Positions 47,897 to 56,699 of a DNA stretch of 64,000 nt are shown here, one piece after another; position 1 is the stretch's first letter, and every line of letters starts with the position of its first letter. The DNA lies in NCBI RefSeq assembly GCF_038050405.1, contig NZ_CP150900.1, positions 682,001 to 746,000 on the forward strand, in the 5' to 3' direction. This stretch comes from Paraburkholderia sp. IMGN_8 (GTDB lineage Bacteria; Pseudomonadota; Gammaproteobacteria; Burkholderiales; Burkholderiaceae). The notes beneath the pieces were generated by a model. The model was not told the origin of the DNA. It worked only from the letters and a program-made list of their open reading frames with translations, and searched no databases. The translations under genes were made by a program, and so were the position numbers.

Positions 47897-48679
47897 GTGG
47901 CAGCACGATTGCAAGACAAGGTGGCCATTCTGACGGGCGCGGCAAGCGGAATCGGTGAAGCCGTGGCCCGGCGATATCTGGATGAAGGCGCGCGCGTCGT
48001 ACTGGTCGACGTGAAGCCGGCCGGCAGTTTCGGCGAAGCGCTGCTCGCCAGCCACGCCGACCGGGTCCTCACCGTCAGCGCTGATGTGACGCGTCGCGAC
48101 GATATCGAACGCATTGTCGCGAGTACGCTCGCGCGCTTCGGCCAGATCGACATCCTGTTCAACAATGCGGCGCTGTTCGATATGCGCCCGATCCTCGACG
48201 AATCCTGGGACGTGTTCGACCGCCTCTTCGCGGTCAACGTGAAGGGCATGTTCTTCCTGATGCAAGCCGTGGCCCAGAAGATGGTCGAGCAGGGCCGTGG
48301 CGGCAAGATCATTAATATGTCGTCGCAAGCCGGGAGGCGTGGCGAGGCGCTGGTGTCGCACTACTGCGCGACCAAAGCAGCCGTGCTCAGCTATACGCAA
48401 TCCGCTGCGCTGGCGCTCGCGCCGCACAAGATCAATGTGAACGGCATCGCGCCGGGTGTCGTCGATACGCCGATGTGGAACGAGGTCGACGCGCTCTTCG
48501 CCCGCTATGAAAACCGGCCGCTTGGCGAGAAGAAGCGCCTTGTCGGTGAAGCGGTGCCGCTCGGCCGCATGGGCGTGCCGGACGATCTGACCGGCGCCGC
48601 ACTGTTTCTCGCGTCGGCGGACGCCGACTACATCACCGCGCAAACTCTGAATGTCGACGGCGGCAACTGGATGAGTTGA
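47897..48679 (+). CDS. Short-chain dehydrogenase, sorbitol/L-iditol 2-dehydrogenase type
   Basis: 260 residues, GTG start at 47897 (frame supported by the immediate family N-terminus RLQDKVAILTGAASGIGEA). SDR motifs: TGAASGIG for NAD binding, FNNAA, and the active site Ser (NMSSQAG) with YCATK. It resembles SmoS/PolS, which oxidise D-sorbitol to D-fructose and galactitol or L-iditol to ketohexoses. The polyol ABC transporter genes follow directly (79-bp gap), so transport and oxidation are coupled. The operator-like sequence is just upstream. Confidence 0.88.
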   Translation: MAARLQDKVAILTGAASGIGEAVARRYLDEGARVVLVDVKPAGSFGEALLASHADRVLTVSADVTRRDDIERIVASTLARFGQIDILFNNAALFDMRPILDESWDVFDRLFAVNVKGMFFLMQAVAQKMVEQGRGGKIINMSSQAGRRGEALVSHYCATKAAVLSYTQSAALALAPHKINVNGIAPGVVDTPMWNEVDALFARYENRPLGEKKRLVGEAVPLGRMGVPDDLTGAALFLASADADYITAQTLNVDGGNWMS

Positions 48680-48758
48680 ACGCGGCTCATCGAACCAACC
48701 TGGAACACACGGCAGAACACACGCAGCATCACATAACGTACGAGAAAGGAGACAAGAC

Positions 48759-50081
48759 ATGAAACCAGCTCTCAAATCCGCCCTGAAGGCGGTTAGTGCC
48801 GGCGCAGTCGCATGCGCCGCGTTGAACGCCTCGGCGGGCACGGTGACGATCGCGACGTTGAACAATCCGGACATGATCGAACTGAAGAAGCTGTCGCCCG
48901 CTTTCGAGCAGGCGAATCCGGACATCAAGCTGAACTGGGTGATTCTCGAAGAGAACGTGCTGCGTCAGCGCGCCACCACCGACATCACCACCGGCAGCGG
49001 CCAGTTCGACGTGATGACGATCGGCGCGTACGAAACGCCGCAATGGGGCAAGCGCGGCTGGCTCGCGCCGCTCACCGGCCTGCCCGCCGATTACGATCTG
49101 AACGACGTCGTGAAGACGGCCCGCGACGGCCTCTCCACTGGCGGCCAGTTGTACGCGCTGCCGTTCTACGTCGAAAGCTCGATGACGTACTACCGCAAAG
49201 ACCTGTTCGCGGCGAAGGGCCTGAAGATGCCCGATCAGCCGACTTATGAGCAGATCGCGCAATTCGCCGACAAACTCACCGACAAAGCCAACGGCATGTA
49301 CGGCATCTGCCTGCGCGGCAAGGCGGGCTGGGGCGAAAACATGGCGTATGGCACGACTGTGGTGAACACCTTCGGCGGCCGCTGGTTCGACGAGAAATGG
49401 AATGCGCAGCTCACGTCGCCGGAATGGAAGAAGGCGATCACGTTCTACGTCGATCTGCTGAAAAAAGACGGTCCTCCGGGAGCGAGCTCGAACGGCTTCA
49501 ACGAGAACCTCACGCTGATGTCGTCGGGCAAGTGCGCGATGTGGATCGACGCGACGGTGGCGGCCGGCATGCTCTATAACAAGCAGCAATCGCAGATCGC
49601 GGACAAGGTCGGCTTCGCCGCCGCGCCGATTGCGGTCACGCCGAAGGGTTCGCACTGGTTGTGGGCGTGGGCGCTGGCGATTCCGAAGTCGTCGAAGCAG
49701 CCGGATGCGGCGAAGAAGTTCATCACGTGGGCGACCTCGAAGCAGTACATCGAACTGGTGGCGAAGGACGAGGGCTGGGCTTCGGTGCCGCCGGGAACGC
49801 GTCACTCGACGTACGCGCGTCCTGAGTACAAACAGGCCGCACCGTTCGGCGATTTCGTGCTGAAGGCGATCGAAACGGCTGACCCGGATCATCCGACGCT
49901 GAAGCCCGTGCCGTACACCGGTGTGCAGTTCGTCGGCATTCCTGAGTTCCAGTCGTTCGGCACGGTGGTCGGTCAGAGCATCTCCGGCGCGATTGCCGGA
50001 CAGATGACGGTCGATCAGGCGCTGGCGGCCGGTCAGGCAACCGCCGACCGCGCGGTAAAACAGGCCGGTTATCAGAAGTAA
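48759..50081 (+). CDS. smoE: Polyol (sorbitol/mannitol) ABC transporter substrate-binding protein
   Basis: 440 residues, cluster D binding protein with signal peptide (AVSAGAVACAALNASA). The mature part reads TVTIATLNNPDMIELKKLSP, then FDVMTIGAYETPQWGKRGWL, YVESSMTYYRKDLF, and GKCAMWIDATVAAGML. This is the SmoE/MtlE pattern for binding sorbitol, mannitol and arabinitol. An AAGGAGA precedes the ATG. A perfect 10-bp hairpin follows the gene before the permeases, a usual device for keeping binding protein in excess. Confidence 0.88.
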   Translation: MKPALKSALKAVSAGAVACAALNASAGTVTIATLNNPDMIELKKLSPAFEQANPDIKLNWVILEENVLRQRATTDITTGSGQFDVMTIGAYETPQWGKRGWLAPLTGLPADYDLNDVVKTARDGLSTGGQLYALPFYVESSMTYYRKDLFAAKGLKMPDQPTYEQIAQFADKLTDKANGMYGICLRGKAGWGENMAYGTTVVNTFGGRWFDEKWNAQLTSPEWKKAITFYVDLLKKDGPPGASSNGFNENLTLMSSGKCAMWIDATVAAGMLYNKQQSQIADKVGFAAAPIAVTPKGSHWLWAWALAIPKSSKQPDAAKKFITWATSKQYIELVAKDEGWASVPPGTRHSTYARPEYKQAAPFGDFVLKAIETADPDHPTLKPVPYTGVQFVGIPEFQSFGTVVGQSISGAIAGQMTVDQALAAGQATADRAVKQAGYQK

Positions 50082-50115
50082 GCCGCGCTGTAGGCAACCG
50101 AGTAACGTGAAACGC

Positions 50116-50139
50116 GCCGGCTGACACCCGTCAGCCGGC
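50116..50139 (+). other. Stem-loop after the binding-protein gene
   Basis: Perfect 10-bp stem GCCGGCTGAC / GTCAGCCGGC with an ACCC loop and no T tract, in the 116-bp gap before the permease gene. It is likely an mRNA-stability or partial-termination element. Confidence 0.65.
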
Positions 50140-50197
50140 TCACGCAGCACAGCGGGCCGTCCCGCCGGCCCGCGCATTACCGAACAGGTGGTCAATC

Positions 50198-51133
50198 ATG
50201 CGTCCTCTGCGCCTGCCTCTCATGCATGCCCATCCCCAGACAGAAAAAGAACGCGAAGTCAGTCAGGCCAATTCCGCTCGCTGGTTAGTCTCGCCGTCCG
50301 TCGGCGTACTGGTGCTGTGGATGGCGATTCCGCTCGCGATGACAATCTGGTTTTCGTTCTCGCGCTACAACCTGTTGAATCCGGATCTCAAAGGCTTCGC
50401 CGGTTTCGACAACTACAAATATCTCGCCAGCGATCCGTCGTTCGGCCCGTCGATCGGGCACACGCTCGAACTGATTGTCTCGGTGCTGGTGATCACGGTG
50501 GTCGGCGGCGTGCTCATGGCGATCCTGTTCGACCGCAAGTTCTACGGTCAAGGCGTCGCGCGGTTGCTCGCCATCGCGCCGTTCTTCGTGATGCCGACCG
50601 TGAGCGCGCTGATCTGGAAGAACATGATCCTGCATCCGGTGTACGGCCTGGTCGCGAGCGGCATGCGTGCGATGGGCATGCAGCCGATCGACTGGTTCGC
50701 CGACTATCCGCTTACCGCTGTGATCATGATCGTCGCGTGGCAGTGGCTGCCGTTCGCGTTCCTGATTCTGTTCACCGCGATCCAGTCGCTCGATCAGGAG
50801 CAGAAAGAAGCGGCGCGCATCGACGGCGCGGGTCCGTTCTCGATGTTCTTCTACATCACGCTGCCTCACCTGAGACGGGCGATCGCGGTGGTGGTGATGA
50901 TGGAAACGATTTTCCTGCTGTCGATCTTCGCCGAAATCTATACGACCACGGGCGGCGGTCCGGGCACCGCGACCACCAACCTGTCGTACCTGATCTACTC
51001 GTTGGGCCTGCAGCAGTTCGACGTCGGTCTGGCGTCCGCGGGCGGCATTCTCGCTGTCGTGCTGGCTAACATCGTGTCGTTCTTCCTCGTGCGGATGCTC
51101 GCGAAGAACCTGAAAGGGGAGTACGAAAAATGA
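50198..51133 (+). CDS. smoF: Polyol ABC transporter permease 1
   Basis: 311 residues, MalF-like membrane subunit with six hydrophobic helices. The cytoplasmic EAA loop reads QKEAARIDGAGPFSMFFYIT. It forms the pore with the second permease. The 4-bp ATGA overlap with the next gene couples translation. The first 25 residues before the first helix are hydrophilic; in-frame ATG at 50222 is an alternative start. Confidence 0.88.
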   Translation: MRPLRLPLMHAHPQTEKEREVSQANSARWLVSPSVGVLVLWMAIPLAMTIWFSFSRYNLLNPDLKGFAGFDNYKYLASDPSFGPSIGHTLELIVSVLVITVVGGVLMAILFDRKFYGQGVARLLAIAPFFVMPTVSALIWKNMILHPVYGLVASGMRAMGMQPIDWFADYPLTAVIMIVAWQWLPFAFLILFTAIQSLDQEQKEAARIDGAGPFSMFFYITLPHLRRAIAVVVMMETIFLLSIFAEIYTTTGGGPGTATTNLSYLIYSLGLQQFDVGLASAGGILAVVLANIVSFFLVRMLAKNLKGEYEK

Positions 51134-52014
51134 GCCACGTTGCCTCTACGCCGGCGTCGAGCACGGCGCCCGCTGCTGCCGTCACCGTGCCGGCCAAGTC
51201 GCCGTTCGACGCGATTCGCCGCGGCATTCCCGGCGTGATCGCCTGGCTGGTCGCGCTGCTCCTGTTCTTCCCGATCTTCTGGATGACGATCACCGCGTTC
51301 AAGACCGAGCAGCAGGCCTATTCGTCGTCGCTGTTCTTCATTCCGACGCTCGATAGTTTTCGTGAGGTGTTCGCGCGCAGCAATTACTTTTCGTTCGCGT
51401 GGAATTCGGTGCTGATCTCGGCGGGCGTCACGGTGCTGTGCCTGATTCTCGCCGTGCCGGCCGCGTACGCGATGGCGTTCTTTCCGACGCGCCGCACGCA
51501 GAAAGTGCTGCTGTGGATGCTGTCGACCAAGATGATGCCGTCGGTCGGCGTGCTGGTGCCGATCTATCTGCTGTGGAAAAACAGCGGACTGCTCGATACG
51601 GTGTCGGGTCTCGTGATCGTCTACACACTGATCAATCTGCCGATTGCGGTGTGGATGTCGTTCACGTACTTCGCCGAAATTCCGCGCGACATTCTCGAAG
51701 CCGGGCGTATCGACGGCGCCGCGACCTGGCAGGAAATCGTCTATCTGCTGATGCCGATGTCGCTGCCGGGGCTCGCCTCGACAGCGCTCCTGCTGGTGAT
51801 CCTGTCGTGGAACGAAGCGTTCTGGAGCATCAACCTGTCGAGTTCGCACGCCGCGCCGCTGACCGTGTTCATCGCGTCGTATTCGAGTCCTGAGGGTCTG
51901 TTCTGGGCCAAGCTGTCCGCGGCTTCGTTGCTGGCGGTCGCGCCGATCCTGATCGTCGGCTGGTTGTCGCAGAAGCAACTGGTGCGTGGCCTCACCTTCG
52001 GGGCGGTCAAATGA
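51130..52014 (+). CDS. smoG: Polyol ABC transporter permease 2
   Basis: 294 residues, MalG-like membrane subunit. The EAA loop reads ILEAGRIDGAATWQEIVYLL. It has six hydrophobic helices after an Ala/Pro-rich N-terminus (ASTPASSTAPAAAVTVPAKS). Start overlaps smoF, stop overlaps the HAD phosphatase start (ATGA). Confidence 0.9.
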   Translation: MSHVASTPASSTAPAAAVTVPAKSPFDAIRRGIPGVIAWLVALLLFFPIFWMTITAFKTEQQAYSSSLFFIPTLDSFREVFARSNYFSFAWNSVLISAGVTVLCLILAVPAAYAMAFFPTRRTQKVLLWMLSTKMMPSVGVLVPIYLLWKNSGLLDTVSGLVIVYTLINLPIAVWMSFTYFAEIPRDILEAGRIDGAATWQEIVYLLMPMSLPGLASTALLLVILSWNEAFWSINLSSSHAAPLTVFIASYSSPEGLFWAKLSAASLLAVAPILIVGWLSQKQLVRGLTFGAVK

Positions 52015-52712
52015 CGGCAGGCACGAATGGAGGTCAGTTCGCGCTGATCTGCGATTGCGACGGCGTGCTGATCGACAGCGAAGCCGTGGCGGCGCACATG
52101 CTGGTGCACGAACTGGAAGCGCGCTGGCCCGATACCGACGTCGAGCCGGTGGTGCTGCCGCTGCTCGGTTTGCGCATCGAGAAGGTGCTGCAAGGCACGG
52201 CGACGCAGCTCGGCAAAAGCCTGTCCGCCGACGATATCGACGCGATCCGGCGGGCCGTGGAAGCGGCGGCGATGCAGGCGTCCACGGTCGAGGGCATCGA
52301 GGTCGCTCTGGCGCAAGTGCCGTTGACCAAAGGGTGCGCGAGCAACAGCTTCCGGCCGTATGTGGAGTCGGTGCTGGCGCGCACCGGCCTTGTCAGATTT
52401 TTCGGCGATCGCATTTTTTGCGCCGACGCGGTACCGAATCCGAAGCCCGCGCCCGACGTTTATCTGGCCGCGGCGCGAGGTCTCGGTCTGGCGCCCTCGG
52501 CATGCCTCGTGGTCGAAGACAGCGTCACGGGTGTGACGGCAGCGACCGCTGCGGGCATGACGGTGCTGGGCTTCATCGGCGGCGGTCATGCAAGCGATGC
52601 GCAGATCGACGCGTTGCATGCGGCCGGCGCGCGTCACGTATTCGACGACATGCAGCAGTTGCCGGAACTGGTCGCGCAATGGACGCTGAGCGCGACAGCG
52701 GCCACGCCCTGA
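52011..52712 (+). CDS. HAD-superfamily phosphatase (subfamily IA), beta-phosphoglucomutase/GPH-like
   Basis: 233 residues. Motif I is ICDCDGVLIDSEAVA with the nucleophile Asp; motif III/IV is NPKPAPDVYLAAARGLGL and VVEDSVTGVTAATAAGM. The cap is helical as in subfamily IA. It is translationally coupled to the permease gene and precedes the transporter ATPase gene, so it works in polyol metabolism, perhaps removing toxic sugar or polyol phosphates. Exact substrate is not deducible. Confidence 0.85.
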   Translation: MTAGTNGGQFALICDCDGVLIDSEAVAAHMLVHELEARWPDTDVEPVVLPLLGLRIEKVLQGTATQLGKSLSADDIDAIRRAVEAAAMQASTVEGIEVALAQVPLTKGCASNSFRPYVESVLARTGLVRFFGDRIFCADAVPNPKPAPDVYLAAARGLGLAPSACLVVEDSVTGVTAATAAGMTVLGFIGGGHASDAQIDALHAAGARHVFDDMQQLPELVAQWTLSATAATP

Positions 52713-52798
52713 GGGCGATAAAAACCGCAGCATATCCAACGAATCCACGCAGCTAGAGCAACGAAAACGCAACACACAGCATTACACGGAGACACATC

Positions 52799-53908
52799 AT
52801 GGCAAGCCTGACTCTGCGCAATATCGCGAAGCGCTACGACGACAACGAAGTGATGCGCGACATCAATCTCGACATCGCGGACGGCGAGTTCGTCGTGTTC
52901 GTGGGCCCGAGCGGTTGCGGTAAATCGACGCTGATGCGGATGATCGCCGGCCTCGAAGACATCAGCGCCGGCGATCTGACCATCGACGGTACGCGCGTGA
53001 ACGACGTGCCGCCCGCCAAGCGCGGCATCGCGATGGTGTTCCAGTCGTACGCGCTGTATCCGCACATGACGCTGTATGACAACATGGCGTTCGGCCTGAA
53101 ACTCGCGGGCACCAGGAAGCCCGAGATCGATGTGGCGGTGCGCAATGCGGCGAAGATCCTGCACATCGACCATCTGCTGGATCGCAAGCCGAAGCAGCTC
53201 TCGGGCGGTCAGCGTCAGCGCGTCGCGATCGGCCGCGCGATTACCCGCAAGCCGAAGGTGTTCCTGTTCGACGAACCGCTGTCGAACCTCGACGCCGCGC
53301 TGCGCGTGAAGATGCGCCTCGAATTCGCGCGTCTGCACGACGAATTGAAGACGACCATGATCTACGTGACGCACGATCAGGTCGAGGCGATGACGCTGGC
53401 CGACAAGATCGTCGTGCTGTCGGCGGGGAACGTCGAGCAGGTCGGCAGCCCGACGATGCTCTATCACGCGCCGGCCAACCGTTTCGTCGCGGGCTTCATC
53501 GGCTCGCCGAAGATGAATTTCATGGATGGTGTGGTGCAGTCGGTGTCGCGTGACGGCGTCACGGTGCTCTATGAAACCGGCGAGACGCAGCGCGTCGCGG
53601 TGGAACCGTCCACCGTCAAGCAGGGCGACAAGGTGACGGTCGGGATTCGTCCGGAGCATCTGCATGTCGGCACGACCGAAGACGGCGTCTCGGCCCGCAC
53701 GATGGCAGTCGAGTCGCTCGGCGACGCCGCCTATCTGTACGCGGAATCGAGCGTCGCGCCGGATGGGTTGATTGCGCGGATTCCGCCGCTCGATCGCCAG
53801 TCGAAAGGCGCGACGCAGAAACTCGGCGCGACGCCGGAGCACTGCCATCTGTTCGACAGCGAAGGGAAAGCCTTCCAGCGCAAGATCGTCGAAGTGTTGG
53901 CCGCGTGA
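52799..53908 (+). CDS. smoK: Polyol ABC transporter ATP-binding protein (UgpC/MalK type)
   Basis: 369 residues. Walker A is GPSGCGKST, signature LSGGQRQRV, Walker B KVFLFDEPLSNLD; a C-terminal regulatory OB-type domain follows from residue 240 onward (KVTVGIRPEHLHVG). It energises the SmoEFG-type importer encoded upstream. An ATG is preceded by ACGGAGAC. A rho-independent terminator ends the operon. Confidence 0.92.
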   Translation: MASLTLRNIAKRYDDNEVMRDINLDIADGEFVVFVGPSGCGKSTLMRMIAGLEDISAGDLTIDGTRVNDVPPAKRGIAMVFQSYALYPHMTLYDNMAFGLKLAGTRKPEIDVAVRNAAKILHIDHLLDRKPKQLSGGQRQRVAIGRAITRKPKVFLFDEPLSNLDAALRVKMRLEFARLHDELKTTMIYVTHDQVEAMTLADKIVVLSAGNVEQVGSPTMLYHAPANRFVAGFIGSPKMNFMDGVVQSVSRDGVTVLYETGETQRVAVEPSTVKQGDKVTVGIRPEHLHVGTTEDGVSARTMAVESLGDAAYLYAESSVAPDGLIARIPPLDRQSKGATQKLGATPEHCHLFDSEGKAFQRKIVEVLAA

Positions 53909-53915
53909 CGACGGG

Positions 53916-53945
53916 GAAAGCGGCGGACGCGCCGCTTTCTTTTTT
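53916..53945 (+). terminator. Rho-independent terminator after the polyol transport operon
   Basis: A 9-bp stem GAAAGCGGC / GCCGCTTTC with a 6-nt loop, followed by TTTTTT (53940-53945). It separates the operon from the convergent regulator gene. Confidence 0.88.
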
Positions 53946-54014
53946 CAACCACGCTCAGAATCACGGAAGGCTTGCCGGTTCGGTAGGCACAGGTCGCACA
54001 GGTCAGCGCCGCGT

Positions 54015-54962
54015 TCAGGCTTCGAGCGCCGCGCGTGCGCACAGTTCGTCCGTCACGAGTCCCGACAGCCAGCCGCCTTTCAATACCGCAATCACCGCTT
54101 CGCGCTTGCGCGCACCGCCGGCAAAGCCGATGGTCGGGCGCTTGGGCGGAGTGTCGAGCGCGATGCTGGTGACGCGCCGGCCGGTCGGCGATTCGACGTG
54201 TGCGCCGGCGGCGTCGATCGGCAGGCCGAGCATTTCGGCGACCGCGCCGTTCTGCATCAACTCCTTCACTTCCGCCGACGTAATAAAGCCGTCTTCATGC
54301 AGCGGACATTTCGGCCCGATATTGCCGATGCCGACAAACGCGACATCCGCCTGAGCCGACAGCGATTCGACGATCCGGTACAGCCGGTGATTGCACCACT
54401 GCGCGCGTTCGGCTTCGCTGTCGGCGAGCAGCGGCGCGGGCAGCAGAAAATGCTTGCCGCCGGTCTTCTCGGAAATGTGCAGCGCGACGTCGTAGCGGTT
54501 CGAGGAGCCGTCCGAGGCGATCGCCCCGACCATCGATACCAACCGGTGCTGCGGACGCTCCAGCTGCGCGATCTGATCGACCGCGGCCTTCAGCGTACGG
54601 CCGCTGCTGACCGCGACCACCATCGGCTTTTCCTCGACGAGATAGCGCTCCATCACCTGGGCGCCGGCTACCGCCAGCTTGCGGTTGACTTCCTCCGTCG
54701 TGTCGCTGTCGATCGGCACCACTTCGCACATGCTCAGGCCGTAGCGCTTTGACAGCTGATCGGCGAGCGCGAGGCAATCGGCCAGTTGATGATCGACCCG
54801 CACGCGAATCAGATTCTTCTCCACCGCGAAGGCGACCAGCCGTTGCGCGACCGGGCGTGACACCTGCAGTTTCTCGGCGATTTCGTTCTGGGTATTGCCG
54901 GCGACGTAGTAAAGCCACGCGGCGCGCGTGGCGAGGTCGAGTTTTTCGGTGGACTTGGGCAC
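54015..54962 (-). CDS. SorC/DeoR-type sugar-binding transcriptional regulator
   Basis: 315 residues. The N-terminal HTH is AWLYYVAGNTQNEIAEKLQV followed by SRPVAQRLV; the rest is the SorC sugar-phosphate-binding domain, with LPAPLLADSEAERAQW, FVGIGNIGP and GFAGGARKREAVIAVLKGGW. SorC proteins respond to phosphorylated sugars and regulate polyol genes. Here it precedes xylulokinase and dalD on the same strand and faces the transporter operon, so it is the most likely regulator of both through the matching operator-like sites. Confidence 0.88.
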   Translation of the reverse strand: MPKSTEKLDLATRAAWLYYVAGNTQNEIAEKLQVSRPVAQRLVAFAVEKNLIRVRVDHQLADCLALADQLSKRYGLSMCEVVPIDSDTTEEVNRKLAVAGAQVMERYLVEEKPMVVAVSSGRTLKAAVDQIAQLERPQHRLVSMVGAIASDGSSNRYDVALHISEKTGGKHFLLPAPLLADSEAERAQWCNHRLYRIVESLSAQADVAFVGIGNIGPKCPLHEDGFITSAEVKELMQNGAVAEMLGLPIDAAGAHVESPTGRRVTSIALDTPPKRPTIGFAGGARKREAVIAVLKGGWLSGLVTDELCARAALEA

Positions 54963-55052
54963 GGTGACGTTTCGCTTTTAGTGCGCCGATGATAGCAGCC
55001 GGTGTTCGCATCGCAGCGTATCGCAACGCGAACCCGGCTACGGTTTTCCGGG

Positions 55053-56534
55053 TTAGGCGAGCGGCTTCCGCGCCGGCTCGAACAGCGGCCGCACGTGGCG
55101 GTAGAGCGCGCGATACGCTTCGAGGCGCGTGCGCAACTCAGCATGCCGTTGCGGGTTCGGCGTGAACTCCTTTTCGATCGGCGGTTTGGTCAGCACCTTG
55201 GCGGGGTCGCCGCCGGCCGCCAGCCAGCCAAGGCGAGCCGCGCCCAGCGCCGCGCCGGTTTCGCCACCGCCGTGCTTGCGGGTGGCGGTGTTGAGCGCGT
55301 CGGCGAGCAGTTGGGCCCAGTAGTCGCTGCGTGCGCCGCCGCCGAGCAGCGAGAGCGCCTTCGCCTCGGTGCCTGCCGCGCGCAACGCGTCGAGGCCGTC
55401 GGTCAATGCGAGCGTGACGCCTTCGAGCACCGCATAGCCGAGCAACGCGCGATCGGTCGCGTGGTTCATGCCGAAGAACACGCCTTGGGCATACGGATCG
55501 TTATGCGGTGTGCGTTCGCCCGAGAGATACGGCAGGAATAGCGGCGCGGTGTTCAACGCGGCGGGCGCGAGCGCCTCGATTTCGGCGAGCAGCGTCGGTT
55601 CGTCGGTGGAGGTGAGCTTGCAGACCCAGCGCAGACAACTCGCCGCCGACAACACCACGCTCATCTGATGCCAGCGATCCGGAATCGCGTGGCAGAACGC
55701 GTGCACCGCGGAGGCCGGATTCGGTCTGAAACTATCGCCGACCACGCACAGCACGCCCGACGTGCCGAGCGACACGAAGCCGTCGCCCGGTTGCGTCGCG
55801 CCGATGCCGATCGCGCTGGTCGCATTGTCGCCGCCGCCGGCCGCGACGATCACGCCGTCGCTCAGGCCGAATTCGCGTGCCACTTCGGGCAGCAGGGTGC
55901 CGGACGGCTCGCTGCCTTCGCACAGGCTCGGCATCTGCGCGCGCGTCATGTCACAGGCGGCGAGCAGCGAATCGGACCAGTCGCGTTTGGCGACGTCGAG
56001 CCACAACGTGCCGGCCGCATCCGATGGATCGGAGACCTTGCCGCCGGTCAGTTGCAGACGCAGGTAATCTTTCGGCAGCAGCACGCAGGCGGTCTGCGCG
56101 AAGATTTCCGGTTCATGACGCGCAACCCATAGCAGCTTCGGCGCGGTGAACCCCGGCATCGCCAGATTGCCCGCGACGCTGTGCAGTTCCGGTGCGCGCT
56201 CGGTCAGTTCCGCACACTCCTTGTCGCTGCGCATGTCGTTCCATAGGATCGCGGGCCGCAGTACGCGGTCTTGCGCGTCGAGCAGCACGGCGCCGTGCAT
56301 CTGCCCCGAGAGGCCGATGCCGCGGATCTGCGCGAATTCGTCGGGATGTCTGGCGCGCAAGGCCGCTAATGCCGTGCGCGTGCCGGCCCACCAGTCCGCG
56401 GGATTCTGTTCGGCCCAACGCTGATGCGGGCGCGAAACGGTAAAGGGTGAGCCTGCGGTGCCGATCACGCGTCCATTGGAGGCGAGCAGCAGGACTTTCA
56501 CTTCGGACGTGCCGAGGTCGATGCCAAGATACAT
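55053..56534 (-). CDS. xylB: Xylulokinase
   Basis: 493 residues, full FGGY length. MYLGIDLGTSEVKVLLLASN gives the phosphate loop; GLSGQMHGAVLLDAQD and ILWNDMRS are XylB-typical; AAGGGDNATSAIGIG carries the catalytic Asp; FLPYLSGERTPHNDP and LSLLGGGARSDYWAQLLADA complete the pattern. It converts D-xylulose to xylulose-5-phosphate, the step after D-arabinitol 4-dehydrogenase encoded upstream (165-bp gap). Confidence 0.93.
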   Translation of the reverse strand: MYLGIDLGTSEVKVLLLASNGRVIGTAGSPFTVSRPHQRWAEQNPADWWAGTRTALAALRARHPDEFAQIRGIGLSGQMHGAVLLDAQDRVLRPAILWNDMRSDKECAELTERAPELHSVAGNLAMPGFTAPKLLWVARHEPEIFAQTACVLLPKDYLRLQLTGGKVSDPSDAAGTLWLDVAKRDWSDSLLAACDMTRAQMPSLCEGSEPSGTLLPEVAREFGLSDGVIVAAGGGDNATSAIGIGATQPGDGFVSLGTSGVLCVVGDSFRPNPASAVHAFCHAIPDRWHQMSVVLSAASCLRWVCKLTSTDEPTLLAEIEALAPAALNTAPLFLPYLSGERTPHNDPYAQGVFFGMNHATDRALLGYAVLEGVTLALTDGLDALRAAGTEAKALSLLGGGARSDYWAQLLADALNTATRKHGGGETGAALGAARLGWLAAGGDPAKVLTKPPIEKEFTPNPQRHAELRTRLEAYRALYRHVRPLFEPARKPLA

Positions 56535-56645
56535 GGGCGCGGAACCTTCGTCGTTAGAGATGCGCTACTTTAGCCGCACATGGCGGGCGGTGCCATGCGC
56601 ATTAAGCCTGGCACCGTGGCGAGTTGATGCGGCGCCAGCCGCGGC

Positions 56646-56693
56646 GCTGGTCGCCGCGCTAGCCGCCGCATTAGTCGTCACATTAGCCGTCGC
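56646..56693. repeat. Four 12-bp imperfect tandem repeats downstream of dalD
   Basis: Units GCTGGTCGCCGC, GCTAGCCGCCGC, ATTAGTCGTCAC and ATTAGCCGTCGC, directly after the dalD stop codon. They differ by a few bases each. Confidence 0.6.
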
Positions 56694-56699
56694 GTTGAA

